Source of the DNA: DASWKG01 sp036396755
GTDB lineage: Bacteria > Actinomycetota > UBA4738 > CALAEC01
Assembly: GCA_036396755.1 (NCBI GenBank)
Contig: DASWKG010000051.1
Coordinates: 1-24,089 of the forward strand
Length of the DNA stretch: 24,089 nt
Direction of reading: 5' to 3'
Under the pieces are notes generated by a model. The model was not told the origin of the DNA. It ran no database searches and was given only the letters and a program-made list of their open reading frames with translations. Numbering within the stretch: position 1 is the stretch's first letter; every line of letters begins with the position of its first letter. Below, piece after piece: positions 15,680 through 23,181 of the stretch. The position numbers and the translations under genes are program-made.

Positions 15680-16345
15680 TCAGGCCTGCGGCGGCGTGTC
15701 GGTCGGCGCCGGCGGGGGGGCGGCCGGAGGCGCTGCGGGCGGGGGGGCGGCCGGCGGGGGCGGCTCCGCGCCGCCCCCGGTGAAGCTGACGTTCGGCGCC
15801 GTCTCGGCGGCCGCGCGGAGGGCCTCCTCGATCTCGAAGAACTCCTCCTCCTCGAAGTTGAACATCGAGGCGATGACGTTCGACGGGAACGACTGCACGC
15901 GCTGGTTGTAGTCGCGGACGTTCGCGTTGTAGAAGCGGCGCGAGGTCTGGATGCGGTCCTCGGTCACGGCCAGCTCCTGCTGGAGGGCGAGGAAGTTCTG
16001 ATTGGCCTGCAGCTGCGGGTAGTTCTCGGCGACGGCGAGCAGCTGGCGCAGCGCGGCAACGAGCGGCCCCTCGGCGGCGGCCTGCGCGGCCGGCGACCCG
16101 GTCGCGGCCTCGGCCGCGGCCCGGGCCTTCGTCACGTTCTCGAAGGTCTCCTTCTCGTGCGCCGCGTAGCCGCGCACCGTCTCGACCAGGTTCGGGATCA
16201 GGTCGTAGCGGCGGCGCAACTCGGTGTCGATGTTCGCGAACGCGTCGCGGATCTGGTTCCGCTGCCTGACGAACCGGTTGTACGAGATGATCAGCGCGAT
16301 CACCAGGAGCGCGACAACTCCCAGCACGATCCATAGCCACGTCAT
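15680..16345 (-). CDS. lemA: LemA family membrane protein
   Basis: The 221-residue protein begins with a single membrane span (about 2-21), then SYNRFVRQRNQIRDAFANIDTELRRRYDLIPNLVETVRGYAAHE (broken here only for description: residues 22-65), which is the family hallmark (N-x-I/F-x-x-x-L-x-x-R-x-D-L-I-P-N-L-V). The helical core NYPQLQANQNF, TEDRIQTSRRFYNANVRDYN and FPSNVIASMFNF are also typical. The last 30 residues form a Pro/Ala tail encoded by long G runs on the opposite strand. LemA proteins are membrane-anchored helical bundles of unclear function. The ATG overlaps the upstream stop as ATGA (16342-16345). Confidence 0.93.
   Translation of the reverse strand: MTWLWIVLGVVALLVIALIISYNRFVRQRNQIRDAFANIDTELRRRYDLIPNLVETVRGYAAHEKETFENVTKARAAAEAATGSPAAQAAAEGPLVAALRQLLAVAENYPQLQANQNFLALQQELAVTEDRIQTSRRFYNANVRDYNQRVQSFPSNVIASMFNFEEEEFFEIEEALRAAAETAPNVSFTGGGAEPPPPAAPPPAAPPAAPPPAPTDTPPQA
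15714..15760 (+). repeat. G-run tract with quadruplex potential in the lemA 3' end
   Basis: The plus (template) strand has G runs of 7 (15714-15720), 3 (15737-15739), 7 (15741-15747) and 5 (15756-15760), with loops of 16, 1 and 8 bases. They encode the Pro/Ala tail of LemA (about residues 196-211). Runs of seven identical bases are prone to slippage, and the four runs could form a quadruplex in the template strand. Confidence 0.5.
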
Positions 16346-17046
16346 GCCTGCTCCCCCTTCGTTCCCTCGTTCCCGGCACCATACAGGCTCCAGGCCGCCC
16401 GCGGGATGCGGCCGCGGAACGCCTCGGCCAGCTCGATCACCGGAGCGAACTCGGCAGGCGCCCGCCGGCCCTTCACGTAGACGAGGGCCCAGCTCCCCAG
16501 CACCTCGAACATCCCCCACTCCAGCGTGAGCAGCCACGCCATCAGGCGCGCGTCGATGAGCTCGAACGCGAACCGCCGCTCGGAGGCCCCCACCTGGAAG
16601 GCCTTGTTGAAGTCCTCCGACTCGAACTCGATGTCTCGGAAGCCGAGGTGGTCGGCGAGGCGGCTGAAGAACCCCTCACGCGTGATCGACAGGTGCGGGA
16701 ACTGGGCGGCCACCTCGACCAGGACGCACGACTGCCGGTAGTAGGTCCGGCTCGTGTGGCCCTTCGAGTCGGTGCTCTGCTCGTAGTACCAGTGGTCGAA
16801 GAACCGCATCGGCGCCTCACGCCACCTGCCCCACACCACGTTCTCGATCCCGCGGCCGTCGCCCTTGCGGAAGAGGCCGAAGGGGATGTCGATCGTGCCG
16901 AAGGGGTCGTCGATCGCGTACTCCAGGCCGTGCGCGAGCGCGAAGGCCCGGAAGGCCTGACGCCGCTTCTCTCTCGCCCGCCAGGCGAGCACGGCCAGCC
17001 CGATCCCGGCCGCGGCGACCAGGAGGAAGATGACGACCGGCTTCAC
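16342..17046 (-). CDS. Membrane-anchored protein of unknown function, LemA partner candidate
   Basis: The 234-residue protein has one N-terminal membrane span (about 3-22) followed by a basic stretch RAREKRRQ and a soluble domain with DDPFGTIDIPFGLF, a strand containing RFFDHWYYEQ, and FQVGASERRFAFELIDARLMAWLL. The layout (one span, then a mixed alpha/beta domain, directly before lemA) resembles the DUF3137-type proteins often found beside lemA, but I cannot confirm the family. The GTG at 17046 overlaps the hspR stop as GTGA and has an AAGGGGAG site; an ATG at 17064 is an alternative. Both ends are coupled: hspR before, lemA after. Confidence 0.7.
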   Translation of the reverse strand: MKPVVIFLLVAAAGIGLAVLAWRAREKRRQAFRAFALAHGLEYAIDDPFGTIDIPFGLFRKGDGRGIENVVWGRWREAPMRFFDHWYYEQSTDSKGHTSRTYYRQSCVLVEVAAQFPHLSITREGFFSRLADHLGFRDIEFESEDFNKAFQVGASERRFAFELIDARLMAWLLTLEWGMFEVLGSWALVYVKGRRAPAEFAPVIELAEAFRGRIPRAAWSLYGAGNEGTKGEQA

Positions 17047-17441
17047 CGCTCCCCTTCCCTCCACCGGAGGACCGCGACGCTGCGGAGCGGCACGAGATCG
17101 GCGCTGCGCCGCTGGTCCTCGCGGGCACGCACGTCGGCCTGCTCGAGCGCCCGCGCGAGCCGGTCACGCTCCTGCTCGATGCGTTCGAGGTCGGCCTCGA
17201 GCTGGAGGATCCGCTTCACGCCCGCCAGGTTGACCCCGGCCGCCGTGAGCCGCTGGATCGAGCGCAGCCGCTCGATGTCGCGGTCGGAGTACCGGCGCGT
17301 GTTGCCCCGGGTGCGGGCCGGGCTCAGCAGGCCCTTCCGCTCGTAGATCCGGAGGGTCTGCGGGTGCACGCCCCCGAGCTCGGCGGCGACGCTGATGATG
17401 TAGACGGCCAGCTCGTTCCTCGTCCGGTCTCCATCGCTCAT
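17043..17441 (-). CDS. hspR: Heat-shock repressor HspR (MerR family)
   Basis: The 132-residue protein has a MerR-type winged-helix domain (about 13-81) with the HspR-specific stretch IYERKGLLSPARTRGNTRRYS (32-52, key residues only), followed by a coiled coil (about 82-112) and a short tail. HspR represses dnaK operons by binding HAIR operators, with DnaK as co-repressor, so the operon regulates itself. A candidate operator overlaps the dnaK promoter. The ATG at 17441 has AAGGGAG eight bases upstream; an ATG at 17462 overlaps the dnaJ stop as ATGA but lacks a ribosome site. The stop overlaps the next gene as GTGA. Confidence 0.95.
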   Translation of the reverse strand: MSDGDRTRNELAVYIISVAAELGGVHPQTLRIYERKGLLSPARTRGNTRRYSDRDIERLRSIQRLTAAGVNLAGVKRILQLEADLERIEQERDRLARALEQADVRAREDQRRSADLVPLRSVAVLRWREGER

Positions 17442-17458
17442 CGTCTCGCTCCCTTCCC

Positions 17459-18571
17459 TCATTCGACGCCGAGGCGCCGGCGCGGGCTCTCGGTGTGAGC
17501 CTCCCGGAACCGCTCGAGCGCGGCGCGCTCGTCCTTGGAGAGGCGGGACGGCACGTCGACCTGCACCTTGACGAGCAGGTCGCCCTGGCCCGACCCCCGC
17601 CGCCTGGGCGCGCCCCGCCCGCGGACGCGGAACACGCGGCCGCTCTTCGTGCCGGCGGGGATCTTCAGCTTCACGGGGCCGTTCATCGTCGGGACCTCGA
17701 CCTTCGCGCCGAGGGCGGCCTCGGGGAACGTCACCGGCAGGTCCAGCGTGAGGTCGGCCCCCCGCCGCCCGAAGAACTCGTGGGGGTCCACGCGGACCAC
17801 GACGTAGAGATCGCCGGCCGGCCCCCCGGCGGGGCCGGGCTCGCCGCGGCCCCCGAGCCGGATGCGCGCGCCGTCCTCGACCCCCGCCGGCACCTTCACC
17901 CGAAGGGTGCGCGTCCGTCGCGTACGACCGCTCCCCCGGCACGTCGTGCAGGGCCGCTCGATCCGGCGGCCGCTTCCTCCACAGCTCGGGCAGGGCCGCG
18001 CGATCGAGAACACCCCCTGGTTCTGCGCCACCTGGCCCGACCCGCCGCACTGCGGGCAGGTCTCCACGGTGGACCCCCGCTCGGCGCCGGACCCGCCACA
18101 GGATGCGCACGGAGCCGCCCCGCTGAGGCTCACCGGGACCGTGGTCCCCTCGACCCCCTGCTCGAACGCGATGCGGATCTCGGTCTCGAGGTCGGTGCCG
18201 CGCGGCCGGCGACCGCCGCCGAACCCGAAGCCGCCGCCCCCGGCGCGGCCGAACAGGTCGCCGAAAAGGTCGCCGGGGTCGAAGCCGAAGCCCCCGGCCC
18301 CGCCCCCGCCTCGCGGCCCGCCGAACCCGGCGGCGCCCATCTCGCGAACGCGGTCGTACTCCGCGCGCTTCTTCTCGTCCCCGAGCACGTCGTAGGCGCC
18401 GGAGATCTCCTTGAAGCGCTCCTCCGCCTCCTTGTCGCCCGGGTTGGCATCGGGATGGAAGCGCTGGGCGAGCTTGCGGTAGGCCTTCTTCACCTCCGAC
18501 TGCGACACGCCCTTGGGCACGCCGAGGACCGCGTAGTAGTCCTTCTCGAGCCACTCGCGGCTGACGGCCAT
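17459..18571 (-). CDS. dnaJ: Chaperone DnaJ
   Basis: The 370-residue protein has all domains of a full-length (type A) DnaJ. The J domain (10-75) carries the HPD motif at 39-41 that stimulates DnaK ATPase. A Gly/Phe-rich linker (about 80-120) contains DPGDLFGDLFG. The zinc domain has four CxxCxGxG repeats with Cys pairs at 155/158, 172/175, 194/197 and 208/211, followed by the C-terminal substrate-binding domains. It sits 23 bases after grpE, and its end meets hspR. Nothing is missing. Confidence 0.97.
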   Translation of the reverse strand: MAVSREWLEKDYYAVLGVPKGVSQSEVKKAYRKLAQRFHPDANPGDKEAEERFKEISGAYDVLGDEKKRAEYDRVREMGAAGFGGPRGGGGAGGFGFDPGDLFGDLFGRAGGGGFGFGGGRRPRGTDLETEIRIAFEQGVEGTTVPVSLSGAAPCASCGGSGAERGSTVETCPQCGGSGQVAQNQGVFSIARPCPSCGGSGRRIERPCTTCRGSGRTRRTRTLRVKVPAGVEDGARIRLGGRGEPGPAGGPAGDLYVVVRVDPHEFFGRRGADLTLDLPVTFPEAALGAKVEVPTMNGPVKLKIPAGTKSGRVFRVRGRGAPRRRGSGQGDLLVKVQVDVPSRLSKDERAALERFREAHTESPRRRLGVE

Positions 18572-18594
18572 GGCCTACCCCACCCGGGCGGGCG

Positions 18595-19155
18595 TCAGCG
18601 CCGCCCGACCTTCACGCCGGCGGGCCGCACCACCCGGCCGCGCAGCCGGTAGCCCGTGCGCAGGACGTCGGCCACGAAGGCCTCGCCGTCGGCCTCGCCG
18701 TGCGACTGCAGCAGCGCCTCGTGCTGCGCCGGGTCGAACGCGGCCCCCTGGGCGCTGATCCGCTCGAGGCCCTCCTGGCCGAGGATGTCCATCAGCTTGC
18801 CGTAGACCATCTCGACGCCGCGGAGGAACTTCTCGAGCTCGGGTTGCTGGTCGGCCGCGATGAGCGCCAGCTCGAACTCGTCGAGCACCTCGAGGAGGCG
18901 CACGACGAGGCCCTGAGACGCGAGCTCCACCGCCTGCGTCTGCTCGCGGAGGACGCGCTTTCGGTAGTTCTCGAACTCCGCCTTCAGCCGCTGGAGGTGA
19001 TCGAGGTACTCGGCGGCCTGCGCCCGGGCGGTCGCGAGCTCATCTCCCGGCGCATCCGCGGCGCCGCCCGGCGTGTCCGACGGGCCCTCGGAGCTCACCC
19101 GCCGCTTGTCGGTCACCTTCACCCTCGGGGCGTCGCCTCCGTTCTCGGCCGCCAT
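18595..19155 (-). CDS. grpE: Nucleotide exchange factor GrpE
   Basis: The 186-residue protein releases ADP from DnaK. It has a disordered acidic/basic N-terminus, a long helix (residues about 40-90) containing LQRLKAEFENYRKRVLREQ, and the C-terminal beta domain with GAAFDPAQHEALLQ and VLRTGYRLRGRVVRPAGVKVGR, the family's most conserved part. The ATG overlaps the dnaK stop by one base (TGATG). A GTG directly before it (19158) would overlap as GTGA; the ribosome site AGGGGG suits the ATG better. It is part of the chaperone operon. Confidence 0.95.
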   Translation of the reverse strand: MAAENGGDAPRVKVTDKRRVSSEGPSDTPGGAADAPGDELATARAQAAEYLDHLQRLKAEFENYRKRVLREQTQAVELASQGLVVRLLEVLDEFELALIAADQQPELEKFLRGVEMVYGKLMDILGQEGLERISAQGAAFDPAQHEALLQSHGEADGEAFVADVLRTGYRLRGRVVRPAGVKVGRR

Positions 19156-20999
19156 CACGCGCCCCCCTCGTCGACGACCTCGCCCTCGACGACGTCGTCG
19201 TCGCCGGGCTGCGCGTCGCCGCCGCCCGCGCCCTGCTGCTGCTCGTAGACGGCCTGGCCGACGCGCTGGAGCGCTTGCATGAGCTCGTCGGTGCGCCCGC
19301 GGATCGCGTCGAGGTCCTCGCCCTTCAGCGCCTCCTGGACGTCGGCGATCGCCTCCTCCACCGCCTTGCGGTCGACGTCGGACACCTTGTCGCCGTGGTC
19401 CTTCAGCGTCTTCTCGGCCTGGTAGGCGAGGTTGTCGGCGTTGTTCCGCACCTCGGCGGCCTCCCGGCGCTGATGGTCCTCGGCCGCGAACTTCTCGGCG
19501 TCCTGCATCATCTTGTCGATCTCGTCCCTGCCGAGCGCCGTGCCTCCGGTGATGGTCATCGCCTGCTCCTTGCCGGTGGCGGTGTCCTTCGCCGAGACGT
19601 TGACGATGCCGTTCGCGTCGATGTCGAACGTGACCTCGATCTGCGGCATGCCCCGGGGCGCGGGCGCCAGCCCCACGAGGTTGAAGCGCCCGAGGCTGCG
19701 CACGCCGGGCGAGAACACCGTCTCGGCCTCGCCCTGGAGCACGTGGACCTCGACCTGGGTCTGGCCGTCCTCGGCCGTGGTGAACACCTCGCTCTTCTTC
19801 GTGGGGATCGTCGTGTTGCGCTCGATGAGCTTCGTGAAGATCCCGCCCTTCGTCTCGATGCCAAGCGACAGCGGCGTCACGTCGAGCAGCAGGACGTCCT
19901 TCACCTCTCCCTTCAGCACGCCGGCCTGGATCGCCGCGCCGACGGCCACGACCTCGTCCGGGTTCACGCCCTTGTGGGGCTCCTTGCCGCCCGTGAGATC
20001 ACGCACGAGGTTCTGGATCATCGGCATGCGGGTCGAGCCGCCGACGAGGATCACGTGGTTGATGCCGGAGACGTCCTTGCCCCAGTCCTTCACGGCCTGC
20101 TGGAAGGGCTCCTTCACCGCCTGCACGAGGTCCTCGGTCATCCGCTCGAACTCGGCGCGCGTGAGCTTCATGTCGAGGTGGAGCGGGCTCATCGCGCCGT
20201 CGGCGCCCGTGGGAGAGGCGGTGACGAACGGCAGGTTGATCGTGGTCTCGGTGGTCTGCGACAGCTCGATCTTCGCCTTCTCCGCCGCCTCCTTGAGGCG
20301 CTGCGTCGCCATGCGGTCCTGGCTGAGGTCCACACCATGCGACTTCTTGAACTCGCCCACCATCCAGTCGATGATCCGCTGGTCCCAGTCGTCGCCCCCG
20401 AGCTGCGTGTTGCCGGCGGTGGACTTCACCTCGAAGACGCCCTCGCCGATCTCGAGCAGCGAGACGTCGAACGTCCCGCCACCCAGGTCGAAGACGAGGA
20501 TCGTCTGATCGTGCTCCTCCTTGTCGAGGCCGTAGGCGAGCGACGCGGCGGTGGGCTCGTTGATGATGCGGAGCACCTCGAGGCCCGCGATCTTCCCGGC
20601 CTCCTTCGTCGCCTGCCGCTGCGAGTCGTCGAAGTAGGCGGGCACGGTGATCACCGCCTGGGTGACCGGCGAGCCGAGGTAGCTCTCGGCGTCACGCTTC
20701 AGCTTCATCAGGATCTGCGCGGAGATCTCCTGTGGGGTCCACTTCTTGCCGTCGATCTCCTCGGTCCAGCCCTTGCCGCCCATGTGGCGCTTCACCGAGC
20801 GCACGGTTCGGTCCGGGTTCGTGATCGCCTGTCGCTTCGCGACCTCGCCGACGAGGATCTCGCCGGACTTCGAGAACCCGACCACCGACGGGGTCGTGCG
20901 GCCCCCCTCCGAGTTCGCGATCACGGTGGGCTCGCCGCCCTCGAGGACGGCCACCACCGAGTTCGTCGTGCCGAGATCGATCCCTACCGCTCTGGACAT
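19155..20999 (-). CDS. dnaK: Chaperone DnaK (Hsp70)
   Basis: The 614-residue protein starts VGIDLGTTNSVVAVLEGG (phosphate 1 loop) and has VITVPAYFDDSQRQATKEAG, RIINEPTAASLAYG, VFDLGGGTFDVSLLE and VILVGGSTRMPMIQNLV in the ATPase domain. The substrate-binding domain has LLLDVTPLSLGIETKGG, and the lid ends with an acidic tail DDDVVEGEVVDE. The ATG at 20999 has GGAGG six bases upstream. Its promoter shows a TTGACA box overlapped by a HAIR-like operator, so heat induction through HspR is likely. It is the first gene of the chaperone operon. Confidence 0.98.
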   Translation of the reverse strand: MSRAVGIDLGTTNSVVAVLEGGEPTVIANSEGGRTTPSVVGFSKSGEILVGEVAKRQAITNPDRTVRSVKRHMGGKGWTEEIDGKKWTPQEISAQILMKLKRDAESYLGSPVTQAVITVPAYFDDSQRQATKEAGKIAGLEVLRIINEPTAASLAYGLDKEEHDQTILVFDLGGGTFDVSLLEIGEGVFEVKSTAGNTQLGGDDWDQRIIDWMVGEFKKSHGVDLSQDRMATQRLKEAAEKAKIELSQTTETTINLPFVTASPTGADGAMSPLHLDMKLTRAEFERMTEDLVQAVKEPFQQAVKDWGKDVSGINHVILVGGSTRMPMIQNLVRDLTGGKEPHKGVNPDEVVAVGAAIQAGVLKGEVKDVLLLDVTPLSLGIETKGGIFTKLIERNTTIPTKKSEVFTTAEDGQTQVEVHVLQGEAETVFSPGVRSLGRFNLVGLAPAPRGMPQIEVTFDIDANGIVNVSAKDTATGKEQAMTITGGTALGRDEIDKMMQDAEKFAAEDHQRREAAEVRNNADNLAYQAEKTLKDHGDKVSDVDRKAVEEAIADVQEALKGEDLDAIRGRTDELMQALQRVGQAVYEQQQGAGGGDAQPGDDDVVEGEVVDEGGA

Positions 21000-21040
21000 G
21001 TGAACCTCCGTTCGCTCGCTGTCGCTACCTGACTGCTGCA

Positions 21041-21070
21041 ATGGTAAAACCTTGAGTGCGAGATTGTCAA
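21041..21070 (-). promoter_or_regulatory. dnaK promoter
   Basis: On the minus strand TTGACA (21070-21065) and TACCAT (21046-21041) are 18 bases apart. The transcript would begin near 21034 and carry a leader of about 35 bases with the GGAGG site. The -35 box is a perfect consensus; the -10 box matches TATAAT at four of six places. Confidence 0.6.
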
Positions 21071-21071
21071 T
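21051..21071 (-). promoter_or_regulatory. HAIR-like HspR operator over the dnaK promoter
   Basis: The HAIR consensus is CTTGAGT-N7-ACTCAAG. On the minus strand the right half ACTCAAG (21057-21051) is perfect, the spacer is exactly seven bases, and the left half ATTGACA matches four of seven and contains the -35 box. The position between -35 and -10 would block RNA polymerase. hspR lies in the same operon, which supports the assignment. Confidence 0.65.
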
Positions 21072-21073
21072 CT
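21061..21073. repeat. 13-base perfect palindrome over the dnaK -35 box
   Basis: AGATTGTCAATCT is a perfect palindrome with six-base arms around one central base. It overlaps the left half of the HAIR-like site and the -35 box, and could be a second protein-binding site or an accident of the TTGACA box. Confidence 0.45.
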
Positions 21074-21103
21074 TGCTGATAGCCTGTTCGTCTTCCGTGG
21101 GCA

Positions 21104-21119
21104 CCGGGGCCGGCCCCGG
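21104..21119. repeat. 16-base perfect palindrome between divergent promoters
   Basis: CCGGGGCCGGCCCCGG is a perfect palindrome between the dnaK and EtfD-like promoters. It has no loop and no T run, so it does not look like a terminator. Confidence 0.5.
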
Positions 21120-21143
21120 AGCCGGTCCCCCGAGCCCCCCTGT

Positions 21144-21173
21144 TTGCGCCGCCCTCGGGACGCCCCCTAGACT
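21144..21173 (+). promoter_or_regulatory. Probable leaderless promoter of the EtfD-like gene
   Basis: TTGCGC (21144-21149) and TAGACT (21168-21173) are 18 bases apart. Seven bases after the -10 box comes the GTG start at 21181, which has no ribosome site before it, so the transcript probably starts on the start codon. Confidence 0.55.
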
Positions 21174-21180
21174 CCTCGAC

Positions 21181-23181
21181 GTGCTACGGGCACTCATCGT
21201 CCTCGGGCTCGCCGGCATGGCGGGCGGCCTCTTCCTCCTCCGCGCCTGGTTCCTGTGGCGGCTCACGATGCTCGGGAAGCCCGCCAAGCGCACCGACGAC
21301 CTCCCCAAGCGTCTCGAGAACGAGGTCGTCGTCGTCCTCGGCCAGAGGAAGCTGCTCCAGCGCTTCGGGCCCGGCCTGATGCACGCGCTGATCTTCTGGG
21401 GGTTCCTCGTCCTTTTGACCACCGTGCTCGAGGTCTTCGGTGAGGCCTTCAGCCCGTCATTCGTCCTGCCGTTCATCGGCTCGACCGGGTGGCTCGGGCT
21501 CGTGCAGGACGTGTTCGCCGGCGGGGTCGCCCTTGGGATCGGGATGGCGCTCTACTTCCGGAAGGTCCGGCGCGACGAGCGGTTCATCGGGAGCCACCTC
21601 GAGGAGGCCGACTTCATCCTGCTCATGATCTTCGGGGTGATCTTCACGCTCGTGATGCTGAACGCCGCGAAGATCGCCCAGGGCACGAACGAGTCGCCCG
21701 AGGCGTGGACGTTCCTCTCGGCCCGCGTCGCGCCGCTGTTCGCCTCGATGAGCGAGGGCGCGCAGGGGTTCTTCCGCGAGCTGTTCCTGTGGTCGCACGT
21801 CGTCGTCATCCTGGGGTTCCTCGCCTACATCCCCTACTCCAAGCACCTGCACATCTTCACGAGCAGCATCAACGTCTTCTTCTCGAAGACGAAGCCGATG
21901 GGCAAGCTTCGGACGCTCGACATCGACCTCGAGAACCCCGAGTCGATGGAGGGCGGGCTCGGTGCCGGGACGCTCGAGGACCTCACGTGGAAGGAGATGC
22001 TCGACACCTACACGTGCACCGAGTGCGGGCGGTGCCAGAACGTGTGCCCGGCCTGGAACACCGGCAAGCCGCTGAGCCCGAAGCTCCTGGTGATGAACCT
22101 GCGCGACCACCTGTTCGACGAGGGCAGCGAGATCCTGGCGGCGAAGAACGGCGAGCACGAGAAGGTCGCGCTGAACCCCGACGTGATCGACGACGAGGTG
22201 GTGTGGGACTGCACGACGTGCGGCGCCTGCATGACGGAGTGCCCGGTGAACATCGAGCACGTCGACCACATCGTCGACATGCGGCGGAACCTCGTGATGG
22301 GCGAGTCGCGGTTCCCGGCCGAGGTGGGGTCGCTGCTGCGGAACCTCGAGGACGCGAAGAACCCGTGGGCGATGCCGCAGTCGACGCGCGCCGACTGGGC
22401 CGACGGCCTCGGCGTGCAGGTGGTGGAGGACGGCACCGTGCCGGAGTACCTGTACTGGGTGGGCTGCGCCGCGTCGTTCGACGACCGCGCGAAGAAGGTA
22501 GCGCAGGCGTTCGCGCGGCTCCTCCAGCGGGCCGGCGTCCCGTTCGCGATCCTCGGACCGCGCGAGCTCTGCAACGGCGACCCCGCTCGCCGGATCGGCA
22601 ACGAGTTCCTCTACCAGGAGCTCGCGAAGGAGAACATCGCCACCATGAACGCCGCCGGGACCCAGAAGGTCATCACGACCTGCCCCCACTGCTTCAACAC
22701 GCTCCGCAACGAGTACCCGGACTTCGGCGGCAGCTACGAGGTCGTGCACCACACGCAGCTCCTCGCGGATCTCGTGAAGCAGGGGCGCCTGCGGCCGACG
22801 GAGTCGGTCCGCGCGCTCCTCACCTATCACGACCCGTGCTACCTCGGCCGGCACAACGGGGTGTACGACGAGCCGCGCGAGGCGCTCGAGAAGGTGCCCG
22901 GCCTTCGGACCACCGAGATGCCGCGCCACCGCGAGCGAGGGTTCTGCTGCGGGGCCGGCGGCTCCCGCATGTGGATGGAGGAGCCGATCGGAAAGCGCGT
23001 GAACCTCGAGCGCACCGACGAGGCCGCCGCCACGGGCGCCGACATCACCGGCGTGGCGTGCCCCTACTGCCTGGTGATGCTCGACGACGGCGCGAAGGCG
23101 AAGGGCAGCGACATGCAGGTGCTCGACGTCGCGCAGGTGCTCGCCGACTCGGTGTTCGGAAAAGCGGCCGACCCCGGCTAG
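21181..23181 (+). CDS. EtfD-like membrane iron-sulfur oxidoreductase with CCG domains
   Basis: The 666-residue protein has five membrane segments (about 4-24, 66-88, 108-126, 144-163, 201-220), some with histidines that could bind heme, as in NarI-like domains. A ferredoxin domain follows with two [4Fe-4S] motifs: Cys279/282/285/289 and Cys344/347/350/354, both ending in CP. The C-terminal half has heterodisulfide-reductase-type cysteine-rich (CCG) elements at Cys501/504, Cys553, Cys589/590 and Cys627/630. This order matches the Rv0338c/EtfD type, which passes electrons from electron-transfer flavoprotein of fatty-acid oxidation to menaquinone. No etfA/etfB is in the window, so the partner is inferred. 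GTG at 21181 was chosen from the promoter position; its stop shares a CTAG with dcd. Confidence 0.85.
   Translation: MLRALIVLGLAGMAGGLFLLRAWFLWRLTMLGKPAKRTDDLPKRLENEVVVVLGQRKLLQRFGPGLMHALIFWGFLVLLTTVLEVFGEAFSPSFVLPFIGSTGWLGLVQDVFAGGVALGIGMALYFRKVRRDERFIGSHLEEADFILLMIFGVIFTLVMLNAAKIAQGTNESPEAWTFLSARVAPLFASMSEGAQGFFRELFLWSHVVVILGFLAYIPYSKHLHIFTSSINVFFSKTKPMGKLRTLDIDLENPESMEGGLGAGTLEDLTWKEMLDTYTCTECGRCQNVCPAWNTGKPLSPKLLVMNLRDHLFDEGSEILAAKNGEHEKVALNPDVIDDEVVWDCTTCGACMTECPVNIEHVDHIVDMRRNLVMGESRFPAEVGSLLRNLEDAKNPWAMPQSTRADWADGLGVQVVEDGTVPEYLYWVGCAASFDDRAKKVAQAFARLLQRAGVPFAILGPRELCNGDPARRIGNEFLYQELAKENIATMNAAGTQKVITTCPHCFNTLRNEYPDFGGSYEVVHHTQLLADLVKQGRLRPTESVRALLTYHDPCYLGRHNGVYDEPREALEKVPGLRTTEMPRHRERGFCCGAGGSRMWMEEPIGKRVNLERTDEAAATGADITGVACPYCLVMLDDGAKAKGSDMQVLDVAQVLADSVFGKAADPG

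Noticed and set aside
21051..21090. CIRCE operator (HrcA type) at dnaK
   Set aside because: GCACTC resembles one CIRCE half, but the other half at nine-base spacing is absent, and the operon carries hspR.
21052..21180. Upstream ATG at 21052 for the EtfD-like gene
   Set aside because: It would start inside the dnaK operator and add 43 low-complexity residues across the proposed EtfD-like promoter; the first membrane segment begins right after the GTG at 21181.
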